Shown here: one piece after another, positions 1 to 8,698 of the stretch
Layout of the letters: every line of letters starts with the position of its first letter
Numbering within the stretch: the stretch's first letter is position 1
Source: Rhodoferax sp.
Lineage (GTDB): Bacteria; Pseudomonadota; Gammaproteobacteria; Burkholderiales; Burkholderiaceae_C
Assembly (NCBI RefSeq): GCF_028714215.1
Contig: NZ_JAQTMS010000002.1
Span: forward strand, 62,001 to 126,000
DNA length: 64,000 nt
Direction: 5' to 3'
Translations under genes and position numbers: made by a program
Notes under the pieces: generated by a model
Database searches by the model: none
What the model was told of the DNA's origin: nothing
What the model saw: the letters and a program-made list of their open reading frames with translations, nothing else

Positions 1-1
1 C

Positions 2-610
2 GACCTGCTCAGCCGGCAACCCGCCACGGCCCGTTTCCTCAGCAACAAACTGGCCATCTTCTTCGTCTCGGACGCGCCGCCGGCGCCGCTGCTGGAACGC
101 ATGTCGCAGACTTATCTGCGCACCGATGGCGACATTGCGGCAACCCTGCGCACGCTGTTCACGTCAGAGGAATTCGCGCAATCGCTGGGCCACAAGTTCA
201 AGGACCCAATGCATTACGTCGTATCCAGCGTGCGCCTGGCTTATGACGACAGAGTTATCCTGAATGCCGGACCAATGCTGAACTGGCTCAACCGCATGGG
301 TGAACCGCTCTATGGCAGACAGACACCCGACGGTTATCCGATGATCGAGACCGCCTGGGCCAGCCCCGGACAAATGAGCACGCGCTTCGAAATCGCCAAG
401 GTCATTGGATCAGGCAGTGCCGGTCTGTTCAAGACCGACGGACCGCAGCCGCTGGAGCGACCGGCGTTTCCGCAACTGGCCAACCCGGTGTATTTCGAAT
501 CCCTGAAGAAAACGTTGAGCCCGGCGACGCAGCTGGCACTGGAGCAGGCCGGCTCGCCACAGGAATGGAATGCCTTCCTGCTGTCGTCGCCCGAAATGAT
601 GTACCGCTGA
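2..610 (+). CDS. DUF1800 family protein, C-terminal part (partial at window edge)
   Basis: The reading frame is open from base 2 to the stop at 608-610, so the gene begins before the window. The first visible residues, DLLSRQPATARFLSNKLAIF, match the DUF1800 region in which a conserved 'hPaTArfla.KL' segment precedes a helical C-terminus. An internal ATG at 101 is not a credible start because the family pattern continues upstream of it. DUF1800 proteins are exported proteins of unknown function and are very often encoded directly before a DUF1501 protein, as here with a 15-base gap. Family assignment is from motif memory. Confidence 0.8.
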   Translation, partial: DLLSRQPATARFLSNKLAIFFVSDAPPAPLLERMSQTYLRTDGDIAATLRTLFTSEEFAQSLGHKFKDPMHYVVSSVRLAYDDRVILNAGPMLNWLNRMGEPLYGRQTPDGYPMIETAWASPGQMSTRFEIAKVIGSGSAGLFKTDGPQPLERPAFPQLANPVYFESLKKTLSPATQLALEQAGSPQEWNAFLLSSPEMMYR

Positions 611-625
611 AGGTGAGGACTCCCC

Positions 626-1810
626 ATGAATCGCCGTGTCCTGCTGCAAACCTGCGCCACACTTGCGCTGACTCCCCTGGCCGGTAGCCTGTGGGCCGCG
701 CCGGCCAGCAACACGCGCTTGCTGCTGGTTTTTCTGCGCGGCGGCTATGACGCAGCCAACCTGTTGGTTCCGACCTCCAGCCCGTTCTATTACGAAGCGC
801 GGCCCACCATCGCCGTGGCGCGGCCCGGCACCGAGCCCAATTCAGCGCTGGCGCTGGATGGCGATTGGGGACTGCATCCGGCGCTGCGCGACAGCGTCTA
901 CCCCTTGTTCACCAAGGGTCAGGCTGCCTTTGTTCCGTTTGCCGGAACGGGGGACACCTCGCGCAGTCATTTTGAAACGCAGGACAGCATCGAGCTGGGC
1001 CAGCCCCTGGAGCGCAGCCGGAATTACCGCTCGGGCTTTCTCAACCGGCTGGCGGCGACGCTGGGCGACGGCGGCGCCATGTCCTTCACCGATCAGCTGC
1101 CGCTGATATTGCAGGGTGACTTGATGGTGCCGAACACGGCGTTGCGTTCCCTCGCAAAACCATCCCTGGATGCACGGCAAAGCCGCCTCATTGCATCCAT
1201 GTACCAGGGTACGACCCTGGCGCCGCAGGTAACCGAAGGCTTCGTCGTGCGCGACGATGTGATGCGGGAAATGGCCAGCGAAATGGACGCCGCCAACCGC
1301 AATGCGGTCAGCGCCAAAGGGTTCGCGCTGGAGGCGCGGCGGATCGCCAGGCTGATGAAAGACAAGTACCGCATCGGCTTTGTCGATGTCGGCGGCTGGG
1401 ATACCCATGTCGGAGAAGGTGGCGCCACCGGCTACCTGGCGGGACGCCTGGATGAGCTGGGCCGCGGTCTGGCCGCGTTCGCCACCGAGATGGGGGCCGA
1501 ATGGCGCGACACCGTGACGATCGTGGTCAGCGAATTCGGCCGCACCCTGCGCGAAAACGGCAACCGTGGCACCGACCATGGACACGGCACCGTGTATTGG
1601 CTATTGGGCGGGGCGGTGCGCGGCGGGAAAATCCTGGGTGAACAAACGCGCATCGACCCGGCCAGCCTGTTTCAGAATCGCGACTTCCCGGTGCTGAACG
1701 AATACCGGGCCATTCTTGGGGGCCTGTTTGCACGCCTGTACGGACTCAATGCGGGACAAATCGATCGCATCTTCCCCGGCGCAAAGGGGCGGGAGATGGG
1801 CCTCGTTTAG
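626..1810 (+). CDS. DUF1501 domain-containing protein
   Basis: A 394-residue protein, normal for DUF1501. The N-terminus MNRRVLLQTCATLAL followed by a hydrophobic run and AAPAS resembles a Tat or Sec signal peptide with a twin arginine, so export is likely. Family landmarks are visible: VDVGGWDTH near residue 250, then VVSEFGRTLRENG and GTDHGHG near 290-320, then a GG..rGGKILG segment. DUF1501 proteins are related to the alkaline-phosphatase/sulfatase fold, but their substrate is unknown. GGTGAGGA upstream gives a good ribosome site. It is probably co-transcribed with the preceding DUF1800 gene, and the two are thought to act together at or outside the inner membrane. Confidence 0.88.
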   Translation: MNRRVLLQTCATLALTPLAGSLWAAPASNTRLLLVFLRGGYDAANLLVPTSSPFYYEARPTIAVARPGTEPNSALALDGDWGLHPALRDSVYPLFTKGQAAFVPFAGTGDTSRSHFETQDSIELGQPLERSRNYRSGFLNRLAATLGDGGAMSFTDQLPLILQGDLMVPNTALRSLAKPSLDARQSRLIASMYQGTTLAPQVTEGFVVRDDVMREMASEMDAANRNAVSAKGFALEARRIARLMKDKYRIGFVDVGGWDTHVGEGGATGYLAGRLDELGRGLAAFATEMGAEWRDTVTIVVSEFGRTLRENGNRGTDHGHGTVYWLLGGAVRGGKILGEQTRIDPASLFQNRDFPVLNEYRAILGGLFARLYGLNAGQIDRIFPGAKGREMGLV

Positions 1811-1910
1811 GGCCGCCGGTAGTCACCAAGGCAACCCATCGGTTGCATTTTTGGGCGAGTTGCCTCATACTCCAACATGCAACCATTTTGTTGCCCAATT
1901 GGGGCTTCTC

Positions 1911-2098
1911 ATGAACCACTACCAACAGAGTTTGATTGTCAAGGCGAACCCCGCCGCGACCTATGCCGCGCTCACCACGGATCTACCCTCGAATGTTACG
2001 AGTTGTGCAACAACGGCTGGCGGCATTTCCTGGGCAGTCTGCAACAATTCGCCGAGAGCGGCCGCGGCACGCCCCATCAACGCGGCGACAAGTGCTAA
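1911..2098 (+). pseudogene. SRPBCC (AHSA1-like) gene with internal deletion and frame change
   Basis: The ATG at 1911 opens MNHYQQSLIVKANPAATYAA, a typical first strand of an SRPBCC/START-like ligand-binding protein. About 22 codons in, the frame fails. The next frame resumes with STLECYELCNNGWRHFLGSL and ends SGRGTPHQRGDKC with a stop at 2096-2098, which is the usual C-terminal helix of the same family (Trp, a short helix, then G.G.P). The middle of about 100 residues is missing. Both ends survive in order and orientation, so this is an internal deletion with a frame change near 1976-1990. An intact SRPBCC gene follows immediately. Confidence 0.7.
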
Positions 2099-2128
2099 GT
2101 GAAATCAGAAGCCAGGAGCGAACACAAC

Positions 2129-2596
2129 ATGAATACCAACCCGGACACCGACCGCATCGAACGCAGCGTCGTCATCAATGCTCCCAGGGCGCGCGTCTGG
2201 CGCGCGCTCTCGAACGCCGAGGACTTCGGCACCTGGTTCGGCGCCAACCTGAAAGGCCAGACCTTTGCACCCGGGCAGCGCGCGCGTGGACAGATCACCC
2301 ATTGCGGTCACGAACACGTCTGGTTCGACGTGGTCATCGAGCGCATCGAAGCACCAGAACTGCTCTCGTACCGCTGGCATCCCTATGCCATCGATCCGAG
2401 CGTCGACTACACCAAGGAGCAGCCGACACGGGTGACCTTCACGCTGAAGGACGCGCCCGGCAACGCTACGCTGCTGACGGTGGTCGAATCCGGTTTCGAC
2501 AAGGTAGCGCCGCAGCGCCGCCTGGAAGCGTTCCGCATGAACGGCCGCGGCTGGGCAGTGCAGTTAGACAACGTCGCGCGCCATGTCAGCGCGTAA
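2129..2596 (+). CDS. SRPBCC domain (AHSA1/ATPase activator-like) protein
   Basis: A 155-residue single-domain protein: RSVVINAPRARVWRALSNAE at the N-terminus, AEDFGTWFGANL, then PELLSYRWHP and a C-terminal helix with RRLEAFRMNGRGWAVQLDNV. This is the SRPBCC/AHSA1 layout. I prefer the ATG at 2129 over an upstream GTG at 2099 because AGGAG lies ten bases before it. Its end overlaps the ArsR gene by 14 bases, a common pairing in which an ArsR repressor and an SRPBCC protein share a transcript. The ligand is unknown, and a cytosolic location is inferred from the lack of a signal peptide. Confidence 0.85.
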   Translation: MNTNPDTDRIERSVVINAPRARVWRALSNAEDFGTWFGANLKGQTFAPGQRARGQITHCGHEHVWFDVVIERIEAPELLSYRWHPYAIDPSVDYTKEQPTRVTFTLKDAPGNATLLTVVESGFDKVAPQRRLEAFRMNGRGWAVQLDNVARHVSA

Positions 2597-2969
2597 CCGC
2601 AAGGCGGTGGGCACAGGCCCGCGCGACACCGGCCTGTCCGCGATCATGCGCTCCAGCGAAACGCTGGCGAGCGTCTTCGCGGCACTGGGCGACCCGACGC
2701 GCCTGAAGCTGGTGGCGCTGCTCTGCGCGGGCGGTGCGTTCTCGATCGCGCAACTGACGGCCAGCACCGAAATCAGCCGGCAGGGCGTCACCAAGCATCT
2801 GCAGGTGCTGGCCGACGCCGGCGTGGTGCGCGACCTGAAGCAGGGACGGGAACGACTGTGGCAACTCGATCCGGGGCAGATCGAAGAGGCCAAGCGAACG
2901 CTGGAGGTCATCGGCAGGGAGTGGGACGTGGCGCTGGGGAAACTCAAGCTGTTTGCCGAGTCACTTTGA
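2583..2969 (+). CDS. ArsR-family winged-helix transcriptional regulator
   Basis: 128 residues. The core ASVFAALGDPTRLKLVALL is the ArsR family signature. It is followed by an HTH segment (SIAQLTASTEISRQGVTKHL) and a wing (VVRDLKQGRERLWQLDP). No Cys-rich metal box (ELCVCDL-like) is visible, so it belongs to the non-metal subgroup paired with SRPBCC proteins. It overlaps the SRPBCC gene by 14 bases, implying translational coupling and possible autoregulation. The first 25 residues are basic and less conserved, and an internal ATG (MRSSETLASVF) could be the true start. Confidence 0.88.
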   Translation: MSARNRKAVGTGPRDTGLSAIMRSSETLASVFAALGDPTRLKLVALLCAGGAFSIAQLTASTEISRQGVTKHLQVLADAGVVRDLKQGRERLWQLDPGQIEEAKRTLEVIGREWDVALGKLKLFAESL

Positions 2970-3096
2970 CCACGCTCGCCTGGTGGACCCGGTTGGACTT
3001 TGGCTGGAATTCGTGGGTCCGCCATCGGGCCTCAAGATCTGCCGCTTCCGAAAATCACCGCCTGGCCAATCCCTTGAACAGCTCTTGCGGGCGGCG

Positions 3097-4287
3097 TCAG
3101 GCGGGCCGCTGGTCGGCCGGCCGCAAGGTCACAAAAACCAGCATGGCAGCCAGCGAGAGTGTCGCCGCCACGGCAAATGCCAGGTTCGGCGAGGAAACCC
3201 ACAGGGCCCCGGCCACCAGGGAGGCTGGCAGATACAGCAGGCCGGTGACAAAGTTGTAGATGCCCACCGCGCTGGCGCGCCGCTCGGGCTCAAGGTCGGC
3301 GATGAAAGCTTTGCTCTGCGACTCGTCGATCGCATAGAACAGCCCGTAGATCGCGAACACAGCCACCATCTCCCATCGACTGCTGGCGACCACCAGCCAA
3401 AGGTTGATCGCCGCGTAGAGCGCATACCCCAGCAGCAGGATGCGGCTGCGACCGACCCGGTCGCCCAGCTTGCCCACCAGGGGCGCGGCCACGACACAGG
3501 TGGTATTGAACAGTGCGTAGAGCAGCACGATGTCGGTCACGCCAAAGCCCACGGCGTGGGCCTTGAGCAAGATGAAGCCGAGGCTGAAATAGGCCAGCGC
3601 GAACAATCCCGCCGGCAGCAGGAAGCGTTTGAACCCGGGGCTGAGTCGCTGCCAGTTCTGCCGCACGCTCTCGCGCTCATGCGCGGCGCCCGGTTGGTCC
3701 GGGATGCGCGTCAGTACCGCCACGCTGATCGCCGCGGGCACAAAGGCCACCAGAAACAAAGTGCTGTAGGTGCGGGTCGACTCTCCCAGCCACGACAGCA
3801 GTCCATAAGCCACCAGCGGCCCGAGTACCGCTCCGGCCTTGTCCAGCGCCTTGTGCACACCGAACGCATAGCCGCGCGTGTCTTTCCCACCGATCGATGA
3901 CAGCCAGGCATCACGAGGTGGCCCGCGAAAACCCTTGCCCAGCCGCTCAACGACGCGAAACAGGCTTAAACCGACGACCGATGACGATACCAGCAGAATC
4001 AGCTTGGCCAGTGTGGAGAAGGCGTAACCGGCGGTGGCGAACCACTTGCGCCGACCGCTGCGGTCCGACAGCCAGCCGGCCAGGTAGTTGAGCGACGAAG
4101 CCGAGAAATCTGCCAGCCCTTCGATCAGCCCCAGCAAAGCGCTGGAAGCGCCAGCCACGGTGGTGAAGAAGATCGCGAACACCGAAAAGATCATCTCCGA
4201 ACTGAGGTCGGTGAGAAAGCTCACCCAACCGAGCTTCAAGACGTCGGGGTGGAGTCGCCGGCGCGGGTCGCCGCTGGGCGCGGACAT
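3097..4287 (-). CDS. MFS transporter
   Basis: A 396-residue integral membrane protein with about twelve hydrophobic segments. The loop between TM2 and TM3 reads GWLSDRSGRRKWF, the classic MFS motif A (G...D..GRR), and a related GKLGDRVGRSRIL follows in the second half. The start at 4287 is chosen because GGAAAG lies just upstream; an extension to 4332 lacks a ribosome site. A central soluble loop (RIPDQPGAAHERESVRQNWQ) separates the two six-helix bundles. The substrate cannot be told, since this subgroup includes efflux pumps. It is convergent with the ArsR gene and divergent from the Hsp70 gene. Confidence 0.85.
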   Translation of the reverse strand: MSAPSGDPRRRLHPDVLKLGWVSFLTDLSSEMIFSVFAIFFTTVAGASSALLGLIEGLADFSASSLNYLAGWLSDRSGRRKWFATAGYAFSTLAKLILLVSSSVVGLSLFRVVERLGKGFRGPPRDAWLSSIGGKDTRGYAFGVHKALDKAGAVLGPLVAYGLLSWLGESTRTYSTLFLVAFVPAAISVAVLTRIPDQPGAAHERESVRQNWQRLSPGFKRFLLPAGLFALAYFSLGFILLKAHAVGFGVTDIVLLYALFNTTCVVAAPLVGKLGDRVGRSRILLLGYALYAAINLWLVVASSRWEMVAVFAIYGLFYAIDESQSKAFIADLEPERRASAVGIYNFVTGLLYLPASLVAGALWVSSPNLAFAVAATLSLAAMLVFVTLRPADQRPA

Positions 4288-4562
4288 GGAAGCTTTCCGG
4301 GTCACAGTCTCGGGTGGGTTTCGCACCGCCACATCCTACTCTGGTGAGACACTTGAGTTCTCGCTAGCCGCACTGCGACCGGACCAAAGTGAAAGAAGAC
4401 TCTTCGGGGTCCTTTGTTGGCTCAAGCCGATTGCCGTTCATGCGGCCGCAGCTCACGAAACCGGCAACCGGCTCGGGATGACGGAAATGTCGATGCCGCG
4501 TGACCGCAACTTTTTTGCCAGTTGAACGGTCAGAAGAACCGCCCACTACAATCGCCCGCCTC

Positions 4563-5873
4563 ATGAGCTATTGCGCAATCGACTTCGGCACCTCCAACTC
4601 AAGCGTGGTGGTTGCCAACACCCCGTGCGGCACGCGGCTGGTGCCACTGGAGGACCAGCAGCCGACCATGCCCACGGCGGTGTTCTTTTTTACCGACGAG
4701 CACGAGGCCGCCCAAGCCCACGGCGTGCACCGTCCCGAGGGTGCCCTGCCGCGCGCCTACGGCCGGGCTGCCGTGGCGGCCTACGTCGACGGGTATGCGG
4801 GCCGTTTGATGCGCTCGCTCAAATCCATCCTGGGCTCGAACCTTGCGGAGCAGACCACGGACCTTGGTAACGGCTACGCCGTGCGCTACCTGGACGTGAT
4901 CACCGGCTACCTGCGCCACCTCAGAAACGCAGGCGAGGCCTCTGCCAGGCAGCCGCTCGATCGCGTGGTACTGGGACGCCCGGTGTTTTTCGTCGACGAC
5001 GACCCGGAGCGCGACGCGCGTGCCCAAGCCACGCTGGCAACCGCTGCGCAGGCCGCCGGCTTTACCGATGTGCGGTTCCAGTTCGAGCCGATTGCAGCAG
5101 CGTTTGACTATGAACAGCAGGTGTCGCAGGAGCAGCTCGTGCTGGTGGCGGATATCGGCGGCGGTACCAGCGACTTCAGCGTCGTGCGCGTGGGCCCCAT
5201 GCGCCGGTTGCGCGCCGACCGTCGCGGCGACATCCTGGCCAACCACGGCGTGCATATCGCCGGCACCGACTTCGACCGACAGATCGAGCTGGCTGCGCTG
5301 CTGCCGCTGGTCGGCTTGGGTGCTTATGGACCTGGCGGGCCAGGCGCACGCCAAGTACCAAGCACGATCTACCACGACCTCGCCACCTGGCATCTGATCA
5401 ACACCTGCTACCGCCCACGGCGCGTAGCGGAGTGGCGCGCCATGGCCGACTGGTTCGCCGACCCCGAGCTGCACCGCCGACTGATGCGCGTGCTGGAGCT
5501 TCGCCTGGGCCACGAACTGGCCGCCAAGAGCGAGGCCGCCAAGATCAGCGCTGCTGCCGGCACGCCGGCTCAGGTGGCGCTCGACGCGCTGGCTCCGGGT
5601 CTGCTCGTCACGGTAGACCAGGCGCTGGCGGTGGACGCGATCCGCACCGACCTCGATCGCATCGCCCGGGCAGCGGTGCAGACCGTGCGTGCCGCCGGTC
5701 TGGCACCCGAGCGCATAGACGCGCTGTACTTCACCGGCGGATCCACCGGCTTGGCGCCGCTGACCGAACGTTTGTCTGCCCGCTTTGCCACTGCACGCCC
5801 CGTGCATGGCGATCGCCTGGCCAGCGTCGCTACGGGTCTGGGGGTGCATGCGTCACGGGTGTTCGGCAGTTAG
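4563..5873 (+). CDS. yegD: Hsp70 family protein, YegD-like
   Basis: 436 residues, close to E. coli YegD (about 450). The N-terminal ATPase motif is CAIDFGTSNSSVVVAN, phosphate-2 is VADIGGGTSDFSVVRVG near residue 195, and the adenosine motif is YFTGGSTGLAPL near residue 390. The protein ends after the nucleotide-binding domain, so the DnaK substrate-binding lid is missing, as in YegD. The start is set at ATG 4563, directly before SYCAIDFGT; an extension to 4500 would add an unconserved leader. The client and role of YegD proteins are not established. It stands alone, divergent from the MFS gene and convergent with nnrS. Confidence 0.88.
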   Translation: MSYCAIDFGTSNSSVVVANTPCGTRLVPLEDQQPTMPTAVFFFTDEHEAAQAHGVHRPEGALPRAYGRAAVAAYVDGYAGRLMRSLKSILGSNLAEQTTDLGNGYAVRYLDVITGYLRHLRNAGEASARQPLDRVVLGRPVFFVDDDPERDARAQATLATAAQAAGFTDVRFQFEPIAAAFDYEQQVSQEQLVLVADIGGGTSDFSVVRVGPMRRLRADRRGDILANHGVHIAGTDFDRQIELAALLPLVGLGAYGPGGPGARQVPSTIYHDLATWHLINTCYRPRRVAEWRAMADWFADPELHRRLMRVLELRLGHELAAKSEAAKISAAAGTPAQVALDALAPGLLVTVDQALAVDAIRTDLDRIARAAVQTVRAAGLAPERIDALYFTGGSTGLAPLTERLSARFATARPVHGDRLASVATGLGVHASRVFGS

Positions 5874-5888
5874 CCCGAATATTTCACA

Positions 5889-7199
5889 CTAACCGGGTCG
5901 GCCGTCCAGGCGGGGGCGACCAAACCAGCGGCCATACCGGAGAGCCCAGCCTAGCGTGGCCGCTGTCCATGCTGCAATCGCCAGCAGCGTGAACGGTATG
6001 CCAGCTGCGGGCCAAATTGCCGCGACGACACGCAACAGCACGGCGGCCTGCAGTATCCAGTACAAGGTCCACGCTATGTTGTCGGCGGCGACAGGTCGGC
6101 CACCGCGTCCACTGCTTACCCGCGTGGTCATCGCGAACATGGTGGCGCCTAGATAGCCCATGGTCATGGCATGCAAAGGAGCCAGTCCCAAAGAGAGTTC
6201 TCCACCCGTCAGCGCCATCAGTGCGTGGGACAAGGCATTCAGCGCGAAAGAAATTCCAAGCCACGCGAAGCCGCCGTGAAGCATGGCGAGTAGTCGGATT
6301 TTCAGGCTCTGCACCAGACCCCAGCGCACGGCCAACCAGAGCAGCAAAAGGGAGGCTGGTAATTCGACGGTGACCTGACACCACCGCACTGCGGCTGACA
6401 AAGGCCAGTACCACAATTCCGCTGCGCTAAACACCGCCTCCAGCCACAGCATAGCCACCGTCGCCCACAGCAACCACAGCGGCCGCCAGGCATCAAGAAA
6501 CGGAACTGCGCTGGCGCCGAAAAATGGAATCATGCGATGCGATACCACCGCGAATATCGTCGCAATAAATCCCCATAGACCCACCTGTGTGGCGGTTCGC
6601 AAGAGTAGCTCTGAATTGCTGGCCAGTGATGCAGTGATGGACCACAACGCCATGGCACCTATGCCGCACGCGAATGCCACCACGCGGGCGTGGACACGGT
6701 CCGGCAGATTGCTTCGTCGCACCATCGTGAAGAACTTCACGCTCAAAATTGTCCAGCCGGTAGCGACCGATGTCATGCCTGCGCAGGACACGAGAGCGTA
6801 GGTATGAAAGCCGATCAGGACGCTGACCCAGCCCACCAGCATAAGCATCAAGCCGGGCAACAAACTGCGCGCTGTGACCTCCCGAAGGCCCAGCCACTTG
6901 GGTCCGGCCGTAAAAAGAAAACCGGCGAAAAACAGTGGCATGAACGCCATCGTCATCAGCAACCCATGCGCCGCCGAAACCGGCACGGTCCAGAACAATG
7001 CCGTGCCGAGAACTCGCGTCATCAATACGATTGCCCACCATATGGAACTCATCACCAGCATGAGCGCAGCCATGAAGAAAGCCAGGCGGTGGGGTGCGGC
7101 CAGTAGCCAGATCGGCCTCCAGGGTGGAGTTACACGGTTGCAATTCACTGCACGTGAAGTGTTGGTTAGGGCCGCTGGCTTGCTGGGGATCGGTTTCAA
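5889..7199 (-). CDS. nnrS: NnrS family heme/copper membrane protein
   Basis: 436 residues with about twelve hydrophobic segments. Family hallmarks are PHRLAFF near residue 36, SAAHGLLMTMAFMPLFFAGF near 85-105 and LFTAGPKWLGL. NnrS proteins occur with denitrification or nitrosative-stress genes and protect against nitric oxide. The start is a TTG at 7199 preceded by GAGG at a seven-base distance; no ATG fits better. The conserved histidines thought to bind heme/Cu are present in several membrane segments. The neighbouring ygbA, also read leftwards 220 bases upstream, supports a role in NO defence. Confidence 0.9.
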   Translation of the reverse strand: MKPIPSKPAALTNTSRAVNCNRVTPPWRPIWLLAAPHRLAFFMAALMLVMSSIWWAIVLMTRVLGTALFWTVPVSAAHGLLMTMAFMPLFFAGFLFTAGPKWLGLREVTARSLLPGLMLMLVGWVSVLIGFHTYALVSCAGMTSVATGWTILSVKFFTMVRRSNLPDRVHARVVAFACGIGAMALWSITASLASNSELLLRTATQVGLWGFIATIFAVVSHRMIPFFGASAVPFLDAWRPLWLLWATVAMLWLEAVFSAAELWYWPLSAAVRWCQVTVELPASLLLLWLAVRWGLVQSLKIRLLAMLHGGFAWLGISFALNALSHALMALTGGELSLGLAPLHAMTMGYLGATMFAMTTRVSSGRGGRPVAADNIAWTLYWILQAAVLLRVVAAIWPAAGIPFTLLAIAAWTAATLGWALRYGRWFGRPRLDGRPG

Positions 7200-7419
7200 T
7201 GCTTTTCCTCTCCCATCGATGCGGAGTCATTCATCAAAATGCTTGCGTCGGGCGTCATATGGACCTCACATCTCCCTATATCGAAGCCGGCTGAGATTAG
7301 ATACATTCACGCTGCCGGCCGCAGCGGTCATTCTGTTTCATACTTTGAATGGGTTTTTTACGCGCACTGCGGACTTCGACGCAAAAACGGTGAGGCATCA
7401 ATCCTATTGCAGTTAACTG

Positions 7420-7839
7420 CTATGGTGCAACAGACTGATCGTTGCTGGATTGTTTCGCAGTTGCGGCTTTCAATTGGCGCTTGGCCGGCAGCACCGGTAT
7501 GGGTCTACGGTCGGCAAGCAAGTGCAAGATGCCGAGGATGGGGTGTCTTAGCAGCATGCGTGGCCCGGCCCACCGCATCACGATCCTTATTTTTTCACGC
7601 ATGTCCGTGCTGTAGCAATGCACGACGCACTTGGCGCAGTTCGGCTTGGCATCGCCGAACACACAGCGTTGCAGACGGCGCTGGGCATAGTCAAGCAGTG
7701 CGGTGCAGTCGGCGCACAACGGCCTGCTCCCATGGTGATGGCGGCAGTACATACGGACCATGATTTCGATGGTCTTTAGTTCGCGCACGCGCCGGATAAA
7801 GTGCTTGTCGGTGGTGAATTCAATCAGTTGCTTGGACAT
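7420..7839 (-). CDS. ygbA: YgbA-type 'nitrous oxide-stimulated promoter' family protein
   Basis: 139 residues. The family core is clear: RRVRELKTIEIMVRMYCRHH, then PLCADCTALLDYAQRRLQ, then KPNCAKCVVHCY and MRWAGPRMLLRHPILGIL. The conserved cysteines (C.DC, C..C..HC) suggest metal or Fe-S chemistry. E. coli YgbA belongs to the NsrR regulon and responds to nitrosative stress. Its place between nnrS and the DUF2249/fdxA genes fits that role. A perfect 12-base palindrome (GCAGTTAACTGC, 7409-7420) straddles the stop codon, and its function is unknown. The start at 7839 has only a weak ribosome site. Confidence 0.88.
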   Translation of the reverse strand: MSKQLIEFTTDKHFIRRVRELKTIEIMVRMYCRHHHGSRPLCADCTALLDYAQRRLQRCVFGDAKPNCAKCVVHCYSTDMREKIRIVMRWAGPRMLLRHPILGILHLLADRRPIPVLPAKRQLKAATAKQSSNDQSVAP

Positions 7840-8249
7840 TGGGCGTTCTCATGCTGTTTTTGCGGTCACGCTCAACCCGTGCGAGCCTTCTCCCTTGGCG
7901 GGGGTTCGATCAAATATAGCCTGCATTTACACCCACGACAAGCAAAAGCAAGGACGAAAAACCTTCCTCGCCTGACGTCTCTTCTGTTTCCTTGGGTTGG
8001 CGCATGCCAAAGGTCTGTTTGCTCTCAATCGTGCCCGGCGCGATGCTGGTCATGTGCATGTGCCGCGCCGTGTGCGGCCTTCCATAGCCGTTCCATCTAA
8101 TGGACATAAGGCACATGGGCCTCGACGTATGCACTACCCGCTTCGACGTCATTCGGGTCGAATTTTCGGCGGCTCAGGGCGGCGTCGAAATAGATGACGG
8201 AACACGTATCCCATCATTGGCTGAGGGGTTAAGGGTTGATCTCCGCTAT
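7840..8249. other. Long intergenic stretch between ygbA and DUF2249 gene
   Basis: About 600 bases separate ygbA (leftward) from the DUF2249 gene (rightward), so promoters for both must lie here. I see no convincing gene. A 55-codon frame (8100-8267) has no ribosome site or recognised similarity. The half-motif CTGCATTT near 7920, upstream of ygbA, resembles one arm of an NsrR site but lacks a second arm. The better operator is listed separately at 8250-8272. Confidence 0.5.
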
Positions 8250-8272
8250 AAGCAGTATTTAAAATGAATCTT
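8250..8272. promoter_or_regulatory. NsrR-like operator palindrome
   Basis: Two 11-base arms, AAGCAGTATTT and AAATGAATCTT, flank a central A. The known NsrR site has arms AAGATGCATTT and AAATGCATCTT around one base; the match here is close, especially the inner ATTT/AAAT and outer AAG/CTT. A possible -35 TTGATC (8238-8243) and an AT-rich -10 overlap it, the expected position for repression by an NO-sensing Rrf2 regulator. It lies about 165 bases before the DUF2249 start. No nsrR gene is in the window. Confidence 0.55.
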
Positions 8273-8437
8273 ATAAACAATTCAAGTACGGGAGCATGTC
8301 TTCCGATTGTCTGTTCCATCCGCTTGCGCGCATTGCGCAGGCGGCTGCTCAAACGAGAACGCTTTCGCCAGCAACACCTCCTGTCAGACCAAGAATGACA
8401 GGGCTATTTCTTTTTACCAACGACAAGAGGTTTCACT

Positions 8438-8698
8438 ATGAGTTCCTGCGCTACCAACCACGTTACCCCCGAAGCCATCTACCCATTCGATGCGCGCGGC
8501 GTTGCCAAGCGTTTCCGTCATGCCGCCATTTTTGGCGCGCTCGATTCGCTACAGCCCGGTGAGACCATGCGCTTTTGCAACGACCACGATCCGATTCCCC
8601 TGTTAAACCAACTCACCGCCCGCTACGGCGACGCTGTCTCCATTGAGTACGTGCAACGGGAGTCGGGCGCCATCGTGATTGACTTCGCTTGCCGTTGA
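8438..8698 (+). CDS. DUF2249 domain-containing protein
   Basis: 86 residues. The DUF2249 pattern is visible: YPFDARGVAKRFRHAAIFGA, then LQPGETMRFCNDHDPIPLL, then a short C-terminal strand ending VIDFACR. DUF2249 proteins are small TusA-like alpha/beta proteins, frequently encoded with denitrification and NO-stress genes; their biochemical role is not settled. An ACAAGAGG-type ribosome site precedes the ATG. The NsrR-like operator upstream and the nnrS/ygbA neighbourhood suggest expression under nitrosative stress. Its stop overlaps a TTG that opens the next, truncated frame. Confidence 0.85.
   Translation: MSSCATNHVTPEAIYPFDARGVAKRFRHAAIFGALDSLQPGETMRFCNDHDPIPLLNQLTARYGDAVSIEYVQRESGAIVIDFACR

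Noticed and set aside
2953-3900. A 315-codon plus-strand frame after the ArsR gene
   Set aside because: It is antisense to the MFS transporter, which has clear membrane helices and motif A. It does not resemble a protein.
7200-7419. Possible FNR/DNR or NsrR site upstream of nnrS
   Set aside because: I searched for TTGAT-N4-ATCAA and for NsrR-like arms on both strands and found only isolated half-sites.
8100-8267. A 55-codon frame ending inside the NsrR-like site
   Set aside because: No ribosome site, no recognised similarity, and its end overlaps a better regulatory explanation.
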